From: LMUY01 sp965276785
GTDB lineage: Bacteria > Pseudomonadota > Alphaproteobacteria > Acetobacterales > Acetobacteraceae
Assembly: GCA_965276785.1 (NCBI GenBank)
Contig: OZ255629.1
Span: 3,286,001 to 3,350,000 of the forward strand
Direction of reading: 5' to 3'
DNA length: 64,000 nt
In this document: positions 1 to 8,240 of the stretch, piece by piece
Numbering within the stretch: position 1 is the first letter of the stretch
How the letters are laid out: every line of letters begins with the position of its first letter
The notes under the pieces: generated by a model
What the model was told of the DNA's origin: nothing
Databases searched by the model: none
The model's input: only the letters and a program-made list of their open reading frames with translations
Translations under genes and position numbers: made by a program

Positions 1-178
1 TAGCGATGCAGCGAACGGTGCGCTCGCCGAGTTCCTGCGCGACCTCCATTACGAGGGTGTCGCCGTTGGAGCGCTTGGTGGTGAGCGCGTTCTGGATATA
101 CGGGAGGTCGCCCTCGAACTGGACGTCGAGCACGGCGCCTAGGATTTGAGAAATGCGGCCTACGCTGTTGGTTGCCAT
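1..178 (-). CDS. atpD: ATP synthase F1 subunit beta, N-terminal part
   Basis: Only the first 59 codons are in the window; the gene runs off the left edge. It encodes the catalytic beta subunit of the F1 sector, which binds and makes ATP at the cytoplasmic face of the membrane. The visible part is the N-terminal beta-barrel domain (starts MATNSVGRISQILGAV, then LDVQF and ALTTKRSNG), typical of AtpD. The ATG at 178 is preceded by a perfect AGGAGG ribosome site (186-191) 7 nt upstream, the strongest of the operon, fitting the three copies of beta needed per complex. It is last of the four F1 genes seen here (atpH-A-G-D on minus). Confidence 0.95.
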   Translation of the reverse strand, partial: MATNSVGRISQILGAVLDVQFEGDLPYIQNALTTKRSNGDTLVMEVAQELGERTVRCIA

Positions 179-221
179 GTACCTGCCTCCTTAAGGCCAG
201 AGCGCTCCATCGCTTTGCATT

Positions 222-291
222 CCATTCAGCAAGCTGAATGGAACCTTGGCAAATCTCGCCCTTGGACCTGGCAGGGGACAGTCGTCCCCTG
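222..291 (-). other. Two perfect hairpins in the atpG-atpD gap
   Basis: The 124-nt gap between atpG and atpD carries two perfect stem-loops. One has 9-bp arms (222-230 and 233-241). The other has 8-bp arms (272-279 and 284-291) around a 4-nt loop. Neither is followed by a T-run on the minus strand, so they are more likely mRNA processing or stability elements, or a partial terminator, than full terminators. Their position just upstream of the atpD ribosome site suggests differential expression of beta against gamma; that is inference. Confidence 0.5.
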
Positions 292-302
292 CACCACTGC
301 TG

Positions 303-1187
303 TTAGAGCGCCTCGGCGCCGGAAATGATTTCGATGAGTTCGCTGGTGATGTTCGCTTGGCGGGTGCGGTTATAGTTAAGGGTCAGCTTGTTGATCGCCT
401 CGCCGGCATTGCGAGTCGCGTTGTCCATCGCGGTCATCCGGGCGCCATGCTCGCCGGCTCCGCTTTCAAGCTGGGCGCGGTAAAGCTGAATCGACAGGTT
501 CTTCGGCAGCAATTTGGCGAGGATGGTCTCTTCATCCGGCTCGAACTCGTAGATCGCTTGGGCGGTGGTCTGCTCGGGCGGGCCGGTCTCCGTCATCAAA
601 GGCGGGATAATTTGGAGTTCGGCCGGGATTTGGCTGATCACGGAGACGAAGCGGTTGTAGACCACAGTGGCGACGTCGAACTCGTCGCGTCCCAGCATGT
701 CCACCGCCTGCGTGCCGATGGCCTGCACGTCGGCGTAATCCACCGTCTTTTTGCCGGCGAAGGAAATCTCACCCACGATGTTGCTGGCCATTTCGCGGCG
801 CAGGTAGTCGCGGCCTTTGCGGCCGACGGTGATGATCTTGACCGTCTTGCCTTCGGACATCAGCCGCCGGGCCAGGTTGCGCGCGGCGCGGCCGACGTTG
901 GTGTTGAAGGCGCCGGCCAGGCCGCGGTCGGCGGTGATGACGATGAGCAGATGGACGCGGTCGTTGCCGGTGCCGGCCAGCATGCGCGGGGCGGTCGGGC
1001 TGCCCTGCATGCTGGCGGCCAGCGTCGCCAGCATGCGCTCCATGCGTTCGGCATAGGGGCGCGCGGCCTCGGCCTGGCTCTGGGCGCGGCGCAGCTTGCT
1101 GGCCGCCACCATCTTCATGGCAGAGGTGATCTTGCGGGTGGACTTCACGCTGTTGATGCGGGCGCGGAGGGCTTTGAGGCTGGCCAT
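303..1187 (-). CDS. atpG: ATP synthase F1 subunit gamma
   Basis: Encodes the 294-residue gamma subunit, the central stalk that rotates inside the alpha3beta3 hexamer and couples proton flow to ATP synthesis. The N-terminal helix has the family signature (MASLKALRARINSVKSTRKI, then TSAMKMVAASKLRRAQ). The C-terminal helix (NATRNAGEAINKLTLNYNRT, then RQANITSELIEIISGAEAL) is the hallmark ending. Length is normal. It lies between atpA and atpD in the standard F1 order, but the atpA-atpG gap is enlarged to 224 nt by a REP pair, and the atpG-atpD gap holds two hairpins. Confidence 0.97.
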   Translation of the reverse strand: MASLKALRARINSVKSTRKITSAMKMVAASKLRRAQSQAEAARPYAERMERMLATLAASMQGSPTAPRMLAGTGNDRVHLLIVITADRGLAGAFNTNVGRAARNLARRLMSEGKTVKIITVGRKGRDYLRREMASNIVGEISFAGKKTVDYADVQAIGTQAVDMLGRDEFDVATVVYNRFVSVISQIPAELQIIPPLMTETGPPEQTTAQAIYEFEPDEETILAKLLPKNLSIQLYRAQLESGAGEHGARMTAMDNATRNAGEAINKLTLNYNRTRQANITSELIEIISGAEAL

Positions 1188-1262
1188 CGGCTACGCCCTC
1201 ACCCCAGCGCTCTCCCGCGGGCGAGCAGGGCATGCGCGCTGGGTGGCAAGCCTCACCGATCT

Positions 1263-1402
1263 CGTCATGCCGGGACTTGTTCCGGGCATCCACGCGGCCC
1301 GGCTGGTGACGCCGGACGCGCTCTCGTCGCCCGCGGAGTCCCACACCTCGGGCCGGCAGCCTTCGGACGCCGTGGATGGCCGGATCAAGTCCGGCCATGA
1401 CG
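1263..1402. repeat. Pair of inverted REP-type palindromes in the atpA-atpG gap
   Basis: Two dispersed-repeat palindromes lie head to head. The first (1263-1294) reads GTCATGCCGGGACTTG followed by its near-complement ending ATCCACG. The second (1372-1402) begins CGTGGATGGCC and ends CATGACG, with perfect 9-bp arms (1376-1384 and 1390-1398) around TCAAG. This is the common alphaproteobacterial family whose spurious translation contains GLDPAIH/GLVPGIH peptides. The inverted pairing resembles a BIME. Both would fold in the atp mRNA and may affect its stability. Confidence 0.75.
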
Positions 1403-1411
1403 GGGCCAACA

Positions 1412-2947
1412 TCACGCGCTGAACGACTTGGCAAAGCCGTCGAGGAAGCTCTTCAGCTTGGTCTCCGTCTCCGGCTTGATATCGAGGTCGGCCCGGATCG
1501 CATCCATCACCGAGGGGTCCCTCGTGCGTAGCTCGCTTACCATGCTGCGCTCAAACTGCCCCACCTTGCCTATGTCCACATTGTCCAGGTAGCCGCGCAC
1601 CCCGGCAAACAGCACTACCGCCTGCACTTCAACCGGCAATGGGTGGAACTGCGGCTGCTTCAGCAACTCCGTCAACCGCGCGCCCCGCGCCAGCAGCTTC
1701 TGCGTCGAGGCGTCCAGGTCGGAGGCGAACTGGGCAAAGGCGGCCATCTCGCGGTATTGGGCAAGCTCGAGCTTGATCGATCCAGCCACCTTCTTCATGG
1801 CCTTGGTCTGCGCGGCCGATCCCACCCGGGACACTGAGAGGCCCACGTTCACTGCCGGGCGGATGCCGCGGAAGAACAGCTCGGATTCGAGGAAAATCTG
1901 ACCATCGGTTATGGAGATCACATTGGTCGGGATGTAGGCGGACACGTCGCCCGCCTGAGTCTCGATCACCGGCAGCGCAGTCAAGCTGCCGGCGCCGTTC
2001 GCGTCGCTCATCTTGGCGGCGCGCTCGAGCAAGCGGCTGTGCAGGTAGAACACGTCGCCCGGGTAGGCCTCCCGGCCCGGCGGCCGGCGCAGCAGGAGCG
2101 ACATCTGTCGGTAGGCCACCGCCTGCTTAGACAGGTCGTCGTAGGCGATCACGGCGTGCATACCGTTGTCGCGAAAGAACTCGCCCATGGTCGCACCCGT
2201 GTAGGGGGCGAGGAACTGCAGCGGCGCCGGGTCGGAGGCGGTGGCGGCGACCACGATGGAGTAGTCCATCGCGCCCTGCTCCTCCAGGGTGCGCACGATC
2301 TGCGCCACGGTGGAGCGCTTCTGGCCGATCGCGACGTAGATGCAGTAGAGCTTCTTGCTCTCATCGGTGCCGGCGTTCACCGTCTTCTGGTTAATGATGG
2401 TGTCGATGATCACCGCGGTCTTGCCGATCTGGCGGTCGCCGATGATCAACTCGCGCTGGCCGCGGCCCACCGGGATCAGCGCGTCGATCGCCTTCAGCCC
2501 GGTCTGCATCGGCTCGTGCACTGATTTGCGTGGGATGATGCCGGGCGCCTTCTGCTCGACCAGCATGTCTTTCACGTCGGTCAGCGGGCCCTTGCCGTCG
2601 ATCGGCACCCCCAGCCCGTCCACCACCCGGCCCAACAGGCCGCGGCCCACCGGGACCGACACGATCTTGGCGGTGCGGCTGACGGTGTCGCCTTCGCGGA
2701 TGGCGCGGTCGTCGCCGAACACCACCACGCCAACGTTGTCGGTTTCGAGGTTCAGCGCCATGCCGCGCAGGCCGGCAGAGGGGAACTCCACCAGTTCGCC
2801 GGCCATCACGTTCTGTAGGCCGAACACGCGGGCGATGCCGTCGCCGACCGAGAGCACTTGGCCGGTCTCAGCCACGTCCTGCTCGCGGTCGAACGAGGCG
2901 ATCTGTTGCTTGAGGATCTCGCTGATCTCAGCGGGGCGGATCTCCAT
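1412..2947 (-). CDS. atpA: ATP synthase F1 subunit alpha
   Basis: Encodes the 511-residue alpha subunit, the nucleotide-binding but non-catalytic partner of beta in the F1 hexamer. The Walker A loop is GDRQIGKTA near residues 170-178, in the usual RELIIGDRQIGKTAV context. Other family blocks include YVAIGQKRSTVAQ, AYDDLSKQAVAYRQ, the PGREAYPGDVFYLHSRLLER segment and the signature PAVNVGLSVSRVGSAAQ. The N-terminus (MEIRPAEISEILKQQIASF) and the length are canonical. It starts 5 nt after the atpH stop. Confidence 0.98.
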   Translation of the reverse strand: MEIRPAEISEILKQQIASFDREQDVAETGQVLSVGDGIARVFGLQNVMAGELVEFPSAGLRGMALNLETDNVGVVVFGDDRAIREGDTVSRTAKIVSVPVGRGLLGRVVDGLGVPIDGKGPLTDVKDMLVEQKAPGIIPRKSVHEPMQTGLKAIDALIPVGRGQRELIIGDRQIGKTAVIIDTIINQKTVNAGTDESKKLYCIYVAIGQKRSTVAQIVRTLEEQGAMDYSIVVAATASDPAPLQFLAPYTGATMGEFFRDNGMHAVIAYDDLSKQAVAYRQMSLLLRRPPGREAYPGDVFYLHSRLLERAAKMSDANGAGSLTALPVIETQAGDVSAYIPTNVISITDGQIFLESELFFRGIRPAVNVGLSVSRVGSAAQTKAMKKVAGSIKLELAQYREMAAFAQFASDLDASTQKLLARGARLTELLKQPQFHPLPVEVQAVVLFAGVRGYLDNVDIGKVGQFERSMVSELRTRDPSVMDAIRADLDIKPETETKLKSFLDGFAKSFSA

Positions 2948-2952
2948 GGTGC

Positions 2953-3519
2953 TTACGCAGCTCCCTTCATGGCGTACTGCAGGCGCTGCAGCCGAGATTT
3001 CAGACTGGTGTCATACAGGCGGGCGCCGATGCGCACCACCAGGCCGCCGAGCAGGCTGGCATCCACCGATTCTTCGATATTCACGTTGCCGAAGCCCGCT
3101 TCGATCATCCGGGCCCGCAACTGCTCGCGCTGGACGTCCGAAAGCGGGTGGGCCGATGCCACTACAGCGGTGACAACGCCGCGCTTGTCTGCCACGAGGG
3201 TGGCGAACGCAGTGACGATGGCGCGGAGGGCAGGCAGGCGGCGATTGTTCGCCACCACACCCACGAAATCGTTGACCGTCTTACCGAAGCCTTGCTCGGC
3301 CAAGACAGCGGAGGCGGCGGTGCGCGCCTGGGTGACGTCGATCAGCGGGGAGGCCAATAGGCGGCGGAACGGGGCGCTCTGGTCAATCAGCCGGCCCAGG
3401 GCGCTCATTTGGTCGACCACTGTGTCCAACTCGCGCTGTTCCGCCGCAAGGTCGTACAGCGCCGCGGCGTAACGACCCGGCAATCCGCCGCTTTGGGAGA
3501 TCGTGCCTTTAGCGGCCAC
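2953..3519 (-). CDS. atpH: ATP synthase F1 subunit delta (OSCP)
   Basis: Encodes the 188-residue delta subunit, the peripheral-stalk element linking the top of the F1 hexamer to the F0 b subunits. Family signs are the N-terminal GLPGRYAAALYDLA motif, the middle block NDFVGVVANNRRLPAL, and the C-terminal LLGGLVVRIGARLYDTSLKS followed by RLQRL. The start is GTG at 3519, where the homologous N-terminus begins; no upstream ATG fits. It is the promoter-proximal gene of the F1 operon. The divergent 208-nt gap to the FKBP gene (3520-3727) should hold the operon promoter, but I cannot place one. Confidence 0.95.
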   Translation of the reverse strand: MAAKGTISQSGGLPGRYAAALYDLAAEQRELDTVVDQMSALGRLIDQSAPFRRLLASPLIDVTQARTAASAVLAEQGFGKTVNDFVGVVANNRRLPALRAIVTAFATLVADKRGVVTAVVASAHPLSDVQREQLRARMIEAGFGNVNIEESVDASLLGGLVVRIGARLYDTSLKSRLQRLQYAMKGAA

Positions 3520-3727
3520 GTATGTTCATCCGAGGTCTAGAGGGTCAGGGGTCTAAAGGAGCGAAAACCGGCCCATTCGGGCGGCGGCTGGCCTTAGCAT
3601 GGGGGTTTGGGTGGTGCAACAACATGGCCGCCTCGTTGATCGCGAATCGGTTAACCGCCGATTTGGGCAGCATTCACGCGGCATGCTATGCCGGCGCGCC
3701 CGCAAACCTTGATAGGACGGCCGCGCC

Positions 3728-4150
3728 ATGCGCCACGCCCTTGCCCTTCTGACTGGAGCTTTGTTGATTGCCATGACCGCTTCCGCCGCCCCCAACGATT
3801 TCACCACCCTGCCCTCTGGCTTGGCCTATCACGACGAGGCGGCCGGCACCGGACCAGAGGCGCAAGCTGGGCAGACGGTGCAAGTCCACTACACCGGCTG
3901 GCTGGACGATGGCGGCAAGCGCGGCCGCAAGTTCGACAGTTCACGCGACCGCGGCCAGCCGTTCAGCTTCAAGCTCGGCGCGCACCAGGTGATCGCCGGT
4001 TGGGACCAAGGCGTGGCTGGCATGCATGTCGGCGGCAAGCGCACACTGATCATCCCGCCCGACCTGGGCTATGGTGCGCGGGGCGCCGGCGGAGTGATTC
4101 CGCCCGGTGCGACGCTGATCTTCGATGTTGAACTGCTTGGCATCACTTGA
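3728..4150 (+). CDS. Exported FKBP-type peptidyl-prolyl cis-trans isomerase
   Basis: A 140-residue protein that catalyses cis-trans isomerisation of prolyl bonds during folding, probably in the periplasm. Residues 1-20 form a Sec signal peptide (MRHALALLTGALLIAMTASA). The rest is one FKBP domain with VQVHYTGWL, KFDSSRDRGQPFSF, the active-site strand HQVIAGWDQGVAGM, and GYGARGAGGVIPPGATLIFD. The 3' end overlaps, convergently, the last 82 nt of the ABC ATPase gene on the other strand, an unusually long tail-to-tail overlap. It appears to be a single-gene unit divergent from the atp operon. Confidence 0.93.
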   Translation: MRHALALLTGALLIAMTASAAPNDFTTLPSGLAYHDEAAGTGPEAQAGQTVQVHYTGWLDDGGKRGRKFDSSRDRGQPFSFKLGAHQVIAGWDQGVAGMHVGGKRTLIIPPDLGYGARGAGGVIPPGATLIFDVELLGIT

Positions 4151-5658
4151 TCAGGCGAGATGGCAGCATCCAGCATATGGGCGCCGATCGCTTTCGGGTC
4201 CGCGCCTGTAGCCGGTGCCTCGTGGACGATGGCGCCGTGACGCATCACCACCACGCGGTCTGCGAGCTCTAGGATCTCGTCAAGGTCCTCGCTGATCAGC
4301 AACACCGCCGTCCCCGCATTGCGCGCAGCCATGATCCGGGCGCGCACCTCGGCGACCGCTTTCACGTCGAGCCCGAAGCAGGGATTGGCGACGATGAGCA
4401 GGTTCACATCCCCGTCCAGCTCCCGCGCCAACACGCAGCGCTGCACGTTGCCGCCGGAGAGCACGCCGATTGGCGCATCGGCAGAGGGAGCCCGCACCCC
4501 GTAGGCCGCGACCAGGCGGGCGGCGCGTTGGCGCATGTCGCGCGGGTGCAGCCAGGTGCCGGACCGGTCGAACTGGCGCAGGTTCAGGTTGTCGGCTACC
4601 GACATGGCAGGCACGCAGCCGTTGCGCAGCGGCTCCTCCGGCAACACCCGCACGCCCAACGCTTGCGAGTCGCCGCGGCTCGCATGGTAACGGGCGCCAC
4701 CCACCGTCATTGTGCCGCCGGTCGCCTGGCGCTGGCCGCCGAGCACCTCCAGCAACTCCTGCTGACCGTTGCCCGACACGCCGGCGACGCCGACGATTTC
4801 ATGCGCCCGCACCTGCAGCCCGGCGATGTGCAAACCGGGGCGGCCAACATCCTGCGCGGTGGTGAGATTGGCGAGGGAGAGGCGGGTGGCGGCTTCGGCG
4901 ACGCCGAGGCGCTCGGGGCGGTCGGGCGCGTGCGGCTCGCCGATCATCATGGCGGTCATGTCGCTGGCGCTGAGCGAGGCGGTCTGGCCCCGGCCAGCGA
5001 GGCGACCACGGCGGAGCACGGTCACCTCGTCGGTAAAGCGCATCACGTCCGGCAGCTTGTGGGTGATGATCACCACCGTGATGGCGCCGCTATGCGCCAG
5101 TTGCTGCATCAGGCCCAGCATCTCCTCGGCTTCCTGCGGCGTCAGCACGGAGGTAGGCTCGTCCAGCACGAGGAAGCGGCGTTCGAGGTAAAGCTGCTTG
5201 AGGATCTCGGTCTTCTGCCGTTCCCCCGCCGACAGCGTGCCCACCACGGCGTCGGGGCGGACCTGGAACGGCATGCGGCGCATGAAGGCGGCGAGGTGTT
5301 GGCGTTCGCGTGCCCAAGGGATCACCGCCGGCACGCCGGCGCGCGCGATCACCAGGTTTTCGGCCACCGTCATGGAGGGAACCAAGGTGAAGTGCTGATA
5401 CACCATGCCCAGGCCGAGCGCGCCCGCATCGGCCGGGCGGGCGATGGCGGCTTCGCGGCCGTCCACCCGGAAGCTGCCGCTGTCGGCGCGGTAGTAGCCG
5501 AGCAGGCACTTCACCAGGGTGGACTTGCCGGCGCCATTCTCGCCCAGCAAGCCGTGCACGGTGCCGGGCCGGACCTTCATGCTGATGTCGGAGAGGGCGG
5601 CGAAACTGCCGAACACCTTGCCGATGCCGATGGCTTCGACCCCGATCGCCCCGGTCAC
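4069..5658 (-). CDS. Nucleoside/purine-type ABC transporter, double ATPase subunit
   Basis: A 529-residue protein with two nucleotide-binding domains in tandem, the arrangement of ribose- and BMP-family nucleoside importers. Domain 1 has Walker A GENGAGKST, the Q-loop VYQHFTLVPSM, the signature LSAGERQK and Walker B FLVLDEPTSVL. Domain 2 has the usual degenerate P-loop (GVSGNGQQELLEVL) and signature LSGGNVQR. GTG at 5658 is chosen because it overlaps the stop of the upstream amidohydrolase by 4 nt (GTGA) and removes about 44 nonsense residues. Last gene of the six-gene operon 10486-4069. Its C-terminal tail overlaps the FKBP gene and may be a non-conserved extension. Confidence 0.93.
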   Translation of the reverse strand: MTGAIGVEAIGIGKVFGSFAALSDISMKVRPGTVHGLLGENGAGKSTLVKCLLGYYRADSGSFRVDGREAAIARPADAGALGLGMVYQHFTLVPSMTVAENLVIARAGVPAVIPWARERQHLAAFMRRMPFQVRPDAVVGTLSAGERQKTEILKQLYLERRFLVLDEPTSVLTPQEAEEMLGLMQQLAHSGAITVVIITHKLPDVMRFTDEVTVLRRGRLAGRGQTASLSASDMTAMMIGEPHAPDRPERLGVAEAATRLSLANLTTAQDVGRPGLHIAGLQVRAHEIVGVAGVSGNGQQELLEVLGGQRQATGGTMTVGGARYHASRGDSQALGVRVLPEEPLRNGCVPAMSVADNLNLRQFDRSGTWLHPRDMRQRAARLVAAYGVRAPSADAPIGVLSGGNVQRCVLARELDGDVNLLIVANPCFGLDVKAVAEVRARIMAARNAGTAVLLISEDLDEILELADRVVVMRHGAIVHEAPATGADPKAIGAHMLDAAISPDQVMPSSSTSKISVAPGGITPPAPRAP

Positions 5659-6320
5659 GTCAGGTGAGCCAGGAAGGTCTCCGAGTCGCTGACTGCCCCG
5701 AACACGCCGCCCTGCATCGGGATCATGGCGAGCGCGGCCTCGTGGTTGGCGCGGTCGGTGGCGCCACAGCAATCGGCCAGCAGCAGGCACTCGAAGCCGC
5801 GGTCGTTGGCCTCGCGCATCGTGGTGTGCACGCAGACGTCGGTGGTGATGCCGGTCAGCACCAGGTTGCGCACGCCGCTTGTGCGCAGGATGAGTTCGAG
5901 GTCGGTGGCGTAGAAGCTGCCTTTGCCGGGCTTGTCGATGATTACCTCGCCGGGCAGTGGGGCGAGTTCGGGGATGATGGCCCAGCCGGGCTCGCCGCGC
6001 ACCAGGATGCGGCCGCAGGGGCCGGCGTCGCCGATGCCGGCGCCGATGCGCTGCGAGCGCCAGCGCTTGTTGGCGGGCAGGTCTGATAGGTCCGGCCTAT
6101 GTCCCTCGCGGGTGTGGATGACGGCGTTGCCGCGGGCACGCATGGCGGCGAGCACGCGGCGGATCGGCTCGACGGGAGCGCGGGTGAGGGAGAGGTCGTA
6201 GCCCATGCTGTCGACGTAGCCGCCGGGGCCGCAGAAATCGGCCTGCATGTCGATGATGACTAGTGCGGTGCCGGAGAGGTCGCCGTCGTAGGGCCAGGGG
6301 TAGGGGTTGGCGGGGATCAT
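5655..6320 (-). CDS. Isochorismatase-family amidohydrolase, biuret-hydrolase/RutB-like
   Basis: A 221-residue cysteine hydrolase of the isochorismatase superfamily. The catalytic triad is visible as D24 (VIIDMQADF), K130 (IIDKPGKGSF) and C163 (GITTDVCVHTT). The N-terminus NPYPWPYDG, the block SMGYDLSLTRAPVEPI and the segment HTREGHRPDLSDLPANKRWR resemble biuret hydrolase and ureidoacrylate amidohydrolase, which cut a carbamoyl or urea-type amide. The ATG at 6320 overlaps the amiF stop (ATGA), and the stop overlaps the ATPase start, so translation is coupled. Together with formamidase this suggests the operon imports an amide or pyrimidine breakdown compound and hydrolyses it in the cytoplasm. 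The exact substrate is not determinable from sequence. Confidence 0.85.
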   Translation of the reverse strand: MIPANPYPWPYDGDLSGTALVIIDMQADFCGPGGYVDSMGYDLSLTRAPVEPIRRVLAAMRARGNAVIHTREGHRPDLSDLPANKRWRSQRIGAGIGDAGPCGRILVRGEPGWAIIPELAPLPGEVIIDKPGKGSFYATDLELILRTSGVRNLVLTGITTDVCVHTTMREANDRGFECLLLADCCGATDRANHEAALAMIPMQGGVFGAVSDSETFLAHLT

Positions 6321-7318
6321 TCGGCGGCCTTGGGCCAGGCGCGCGGGGGCGGCAGGCCGCTTCCGGTGCCGTCGGTGACGCGCACGGTGTCCTCCCAGGG
6401 CAGGCGGTAGCGGCCGGCGGCGAGGTCTTTCATGTAGGTGTACGGGCAGTCGGTGGCGCCCCCGGCGATGGCGGAGAAGCCGCGATGGCCGAACTGGTAG
6501 ATGTTGTTCTCCACGCCCCAATGCGCCCGCGCCTCGCGCACCAGGTCGGGGCGGACTTCGGCGGCGATGATCTCGTCGGCGCGGCCGGTGGCGCCATGGG
6601 CGATGATGCTGCCGTCGAAGTTGCAGACCATGGCCTCGCCCATGGAGTGGAACGTGCCGTCGGTGCCGCACATGCACACGCTGGCGGTGACCATCAGGTT
6701 GCAGAACGCATTGCTCTGGTTGGTGAAGCGCCAGGCGTCGCGCACTGGCGGGGTGTAGCCGGCGGTGCGCAGCATCACCTCGGCGCCGCGATAGGCGGCC
6801 TCGCGCGCCATCTCGGGGAACATGCCGTCATGGCAGATGATGAGGGCCAGCTTGACGCCGCGCGGGCCCTCTATCACCGGGATGCCAAGGTCGCCAGGTT
6901 CCCAGGGCTCGACGGGGACCCAGGGGTGCAGCTTGCGGTAGTAGAGCTCGATCTCGCCGGTGTCGGAGACGATGAGGCCGCTGTTCCAGGGCATACGGCC
7001 GGGATTGCGCTCCATGATGCTGAAGCAGCCCCAGAGCCGGTGGTCGCGGCAGGCCTGGCGCATGGCTGCGACCTCGGGGCCGTCGAGAGTGCAGGTGACC
7101 TCGTCGCGCACGTCCATCGACAGGCCGTGCAGCGCGTATTCCGGAAACACCAGCAAGTCGAGCTTTGGCATGGCACGCCGGGCCCGGGCAACGGTGGCGA
7201 CGATGCGCTCGGTCTGCCGGGTGATGTCGGCGCGGGAGCCGATCGCCGGGAGCGCCAGTTGCACCAGGCCGATGACGACGCCGTTGGGCGACGGGTTGAG
7301 CCCACCTAATCCGTTCAT
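6317..7318 (-). CDS. amiF: Formamidase
   Basis: A 333-residue nitrilase-superfamily enzyme that hydrolyses formamide to formate and ammonia. The N-terminus MNGLGGLNPSPNGVVIGLVQ is near diagnostic of AmiF and fixes the start at ATG 7318, after an AGGGA site. The Glu-Lys-Cys triad is E60 (LLVFPEYAL), K129 (YYRKLHPW) and C162 (ALIICHDGMFPE). AmiF blocks WEPGDLGIPVIEGP, NLMVTASVCMCGTDG and GVENNIYQFGHRG are present and the length is typical. It lies inside an ABC-importer operon, between a permease gene (7326) and the biuret-hydrolase-like gene, pointing to nitrogen supply from an imported compound. Confidence 0.93.
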   Translation of the reverse strand: MNGLGGLNPSPNGVVIGLVQLALPAIGSRADITRQTERIVATVARARRAMPKLDLLVFPEYALHGLSMDVRDEVTCTLDGPEVAAMRQACRDHRLWGCFSIMERNPGRMPWNSGLIVSDTGEIELYYRKLHPWVPVEPWEPGDLGIPVIEGPRGVKLALIICHDGMFPEMAREAAYRGAEVMLRTAGYTPPVRDAWRFTNQSNAFCNLMVTASVCMCGTDGTFHSMGEAMVCNFDGSIIAHGATGRADEIIAAEVRPDLVREARAHWGVENNIYQFGHRGFSAIAGGATDCPYTYMKDLAAGRYRLPWEDTVRVTDGTGSGLPPPRAWPKAAE

Positions 7319-7325
7319 TGGTCCC

Positions 7326-8240
7326 TCATCGTGCGATGGATAGCTCGCCGGGCATGCCGCGCAGGCTGCGCCCGGGGCGGACGGTGACAATCAGGATCAG
7401 CATCGTCAACAGGAACGGCGCAGCATAGAACAGGTAGGTGTCGCCGGTGATCCCCACGCTCTGCAGCGACGGGCCGAGCGCGCCGGCAGCGCCGAACAGC
7501 AAGGAGGCGCCTAAGCAGCCGACCGGGCTCCAGCGCGCGAACACCACCAGCGCCACCGCGATCAGTCCCTGGCCGGAGGAGAGGCTCTCGTTCCAACTGC
7601 CCGGATAGACCAGGCTGAGGAAGGCACCCCCGACCCCCGCCAGCGCGCTGCCTGCCGCCGTGGCGAGCAGGCGAGTACGATTGATGCCGAGGCCTAAGGC
7701 GCGGGCGGCGTCTGCGCTATCCCCCACGATGCGCAGACGCAGGCCAAGGCGAGTGGCGCGGAACATCCAGGCCATCGCGAACGCGGCCACGATGCCGAGC
7801 AGCAACAACGGACTGACGGACAGCGCGCTGCGGAGCTGCGGCGAGGGCAGCCATTTGCCCAGCGGGATATTGGGCAGACCCGGCGCGCTCGGCTGCACGT
7901 AGGGCTTGCCGAAGAAGAATGCCACGCCATCGCCCAGCAACAGGATGGCGATGCCCATGGCGACGTCGTTGACTCGGGTCAACCCGCAGACCGCCCCATG
8001 CAAACCGCCCAGCAGGATGCCGGCTATCGCCCCGGCCACCACGCCCAACCAAGCATTGCCGGTTAGATAAGAGGTGGCATAGGCGGCCATGGCGCCGAAC
8101 ACCAGCACGCCCTCGTTGCCAAGATTGATGCGCCCTGCCCGCTCGGTCAGGCATTCGCCGAGGCTTACGAACAGGAACGGCGTGGACACGCGCAGCGACC
8201 CGGCGAGCATGGCGACGAGGACGGTCTGCAGCCCGCTCAT
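7326..8240 (-). CDS. Nucleoside/purine-type ABC transporter, permease 2
   Basis: A 304-residue inner-membrane permease of the BPD_transp_2 family found with BMP-type binding proteins. About eight hydrophobic segments are visible. The family block GECLTERAGRINLGNEGVLV near residues 28-47 and the cytoplasmic coupling region GDSADAARALGLGINRTRLL near residues 187-206 are typical of this subunit. The ATG at 8240 overlaps the stop of permease 1 (ATGA), so the two halves of the channel are translationally coupled. It pairs with permease 1, the double ATPase and the BMP-family binding protein. Confidence 0.93.
   Translation of the reverse strand: MSGLQTVLVAMLAGSLRVSTPFLFVSLGECLTERAGRINLGNEGVLVFGAMAAYATSYLTGNAWLGVVAGAIAGILLGGLHGAVCGLTRVNDVAMGIAILLLGDGVAFFFGKPYVQPSAPGLPNIPLGKWLPSPQLRSALSVSPLLLLGIVAAFAMAWMFRATRLGLRLRIVGDSADAARALGLGINRTRLLATAAGSALAGVGGAFLSLVYPGSWNESLSSGQGLIAVALVVFARWSPVGCLGASLLFGAAGALGPSLQSVGITGDTYLFYAAPFLLTMLILIVTVRPGRSLRGMPGELSIAR

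Noticed and set aside
246..1400. Plus-strand open frame of about 380 codons over atpG
   Set aside because: Antisense to atpG; part of it is only the translated REP sequence.
769..1434. Minus-strand frame containing a GLDPAIH-type peptide
   Set aside because: This peptide is the known spurious translation of REP repeats and the frame overlaps atpG.
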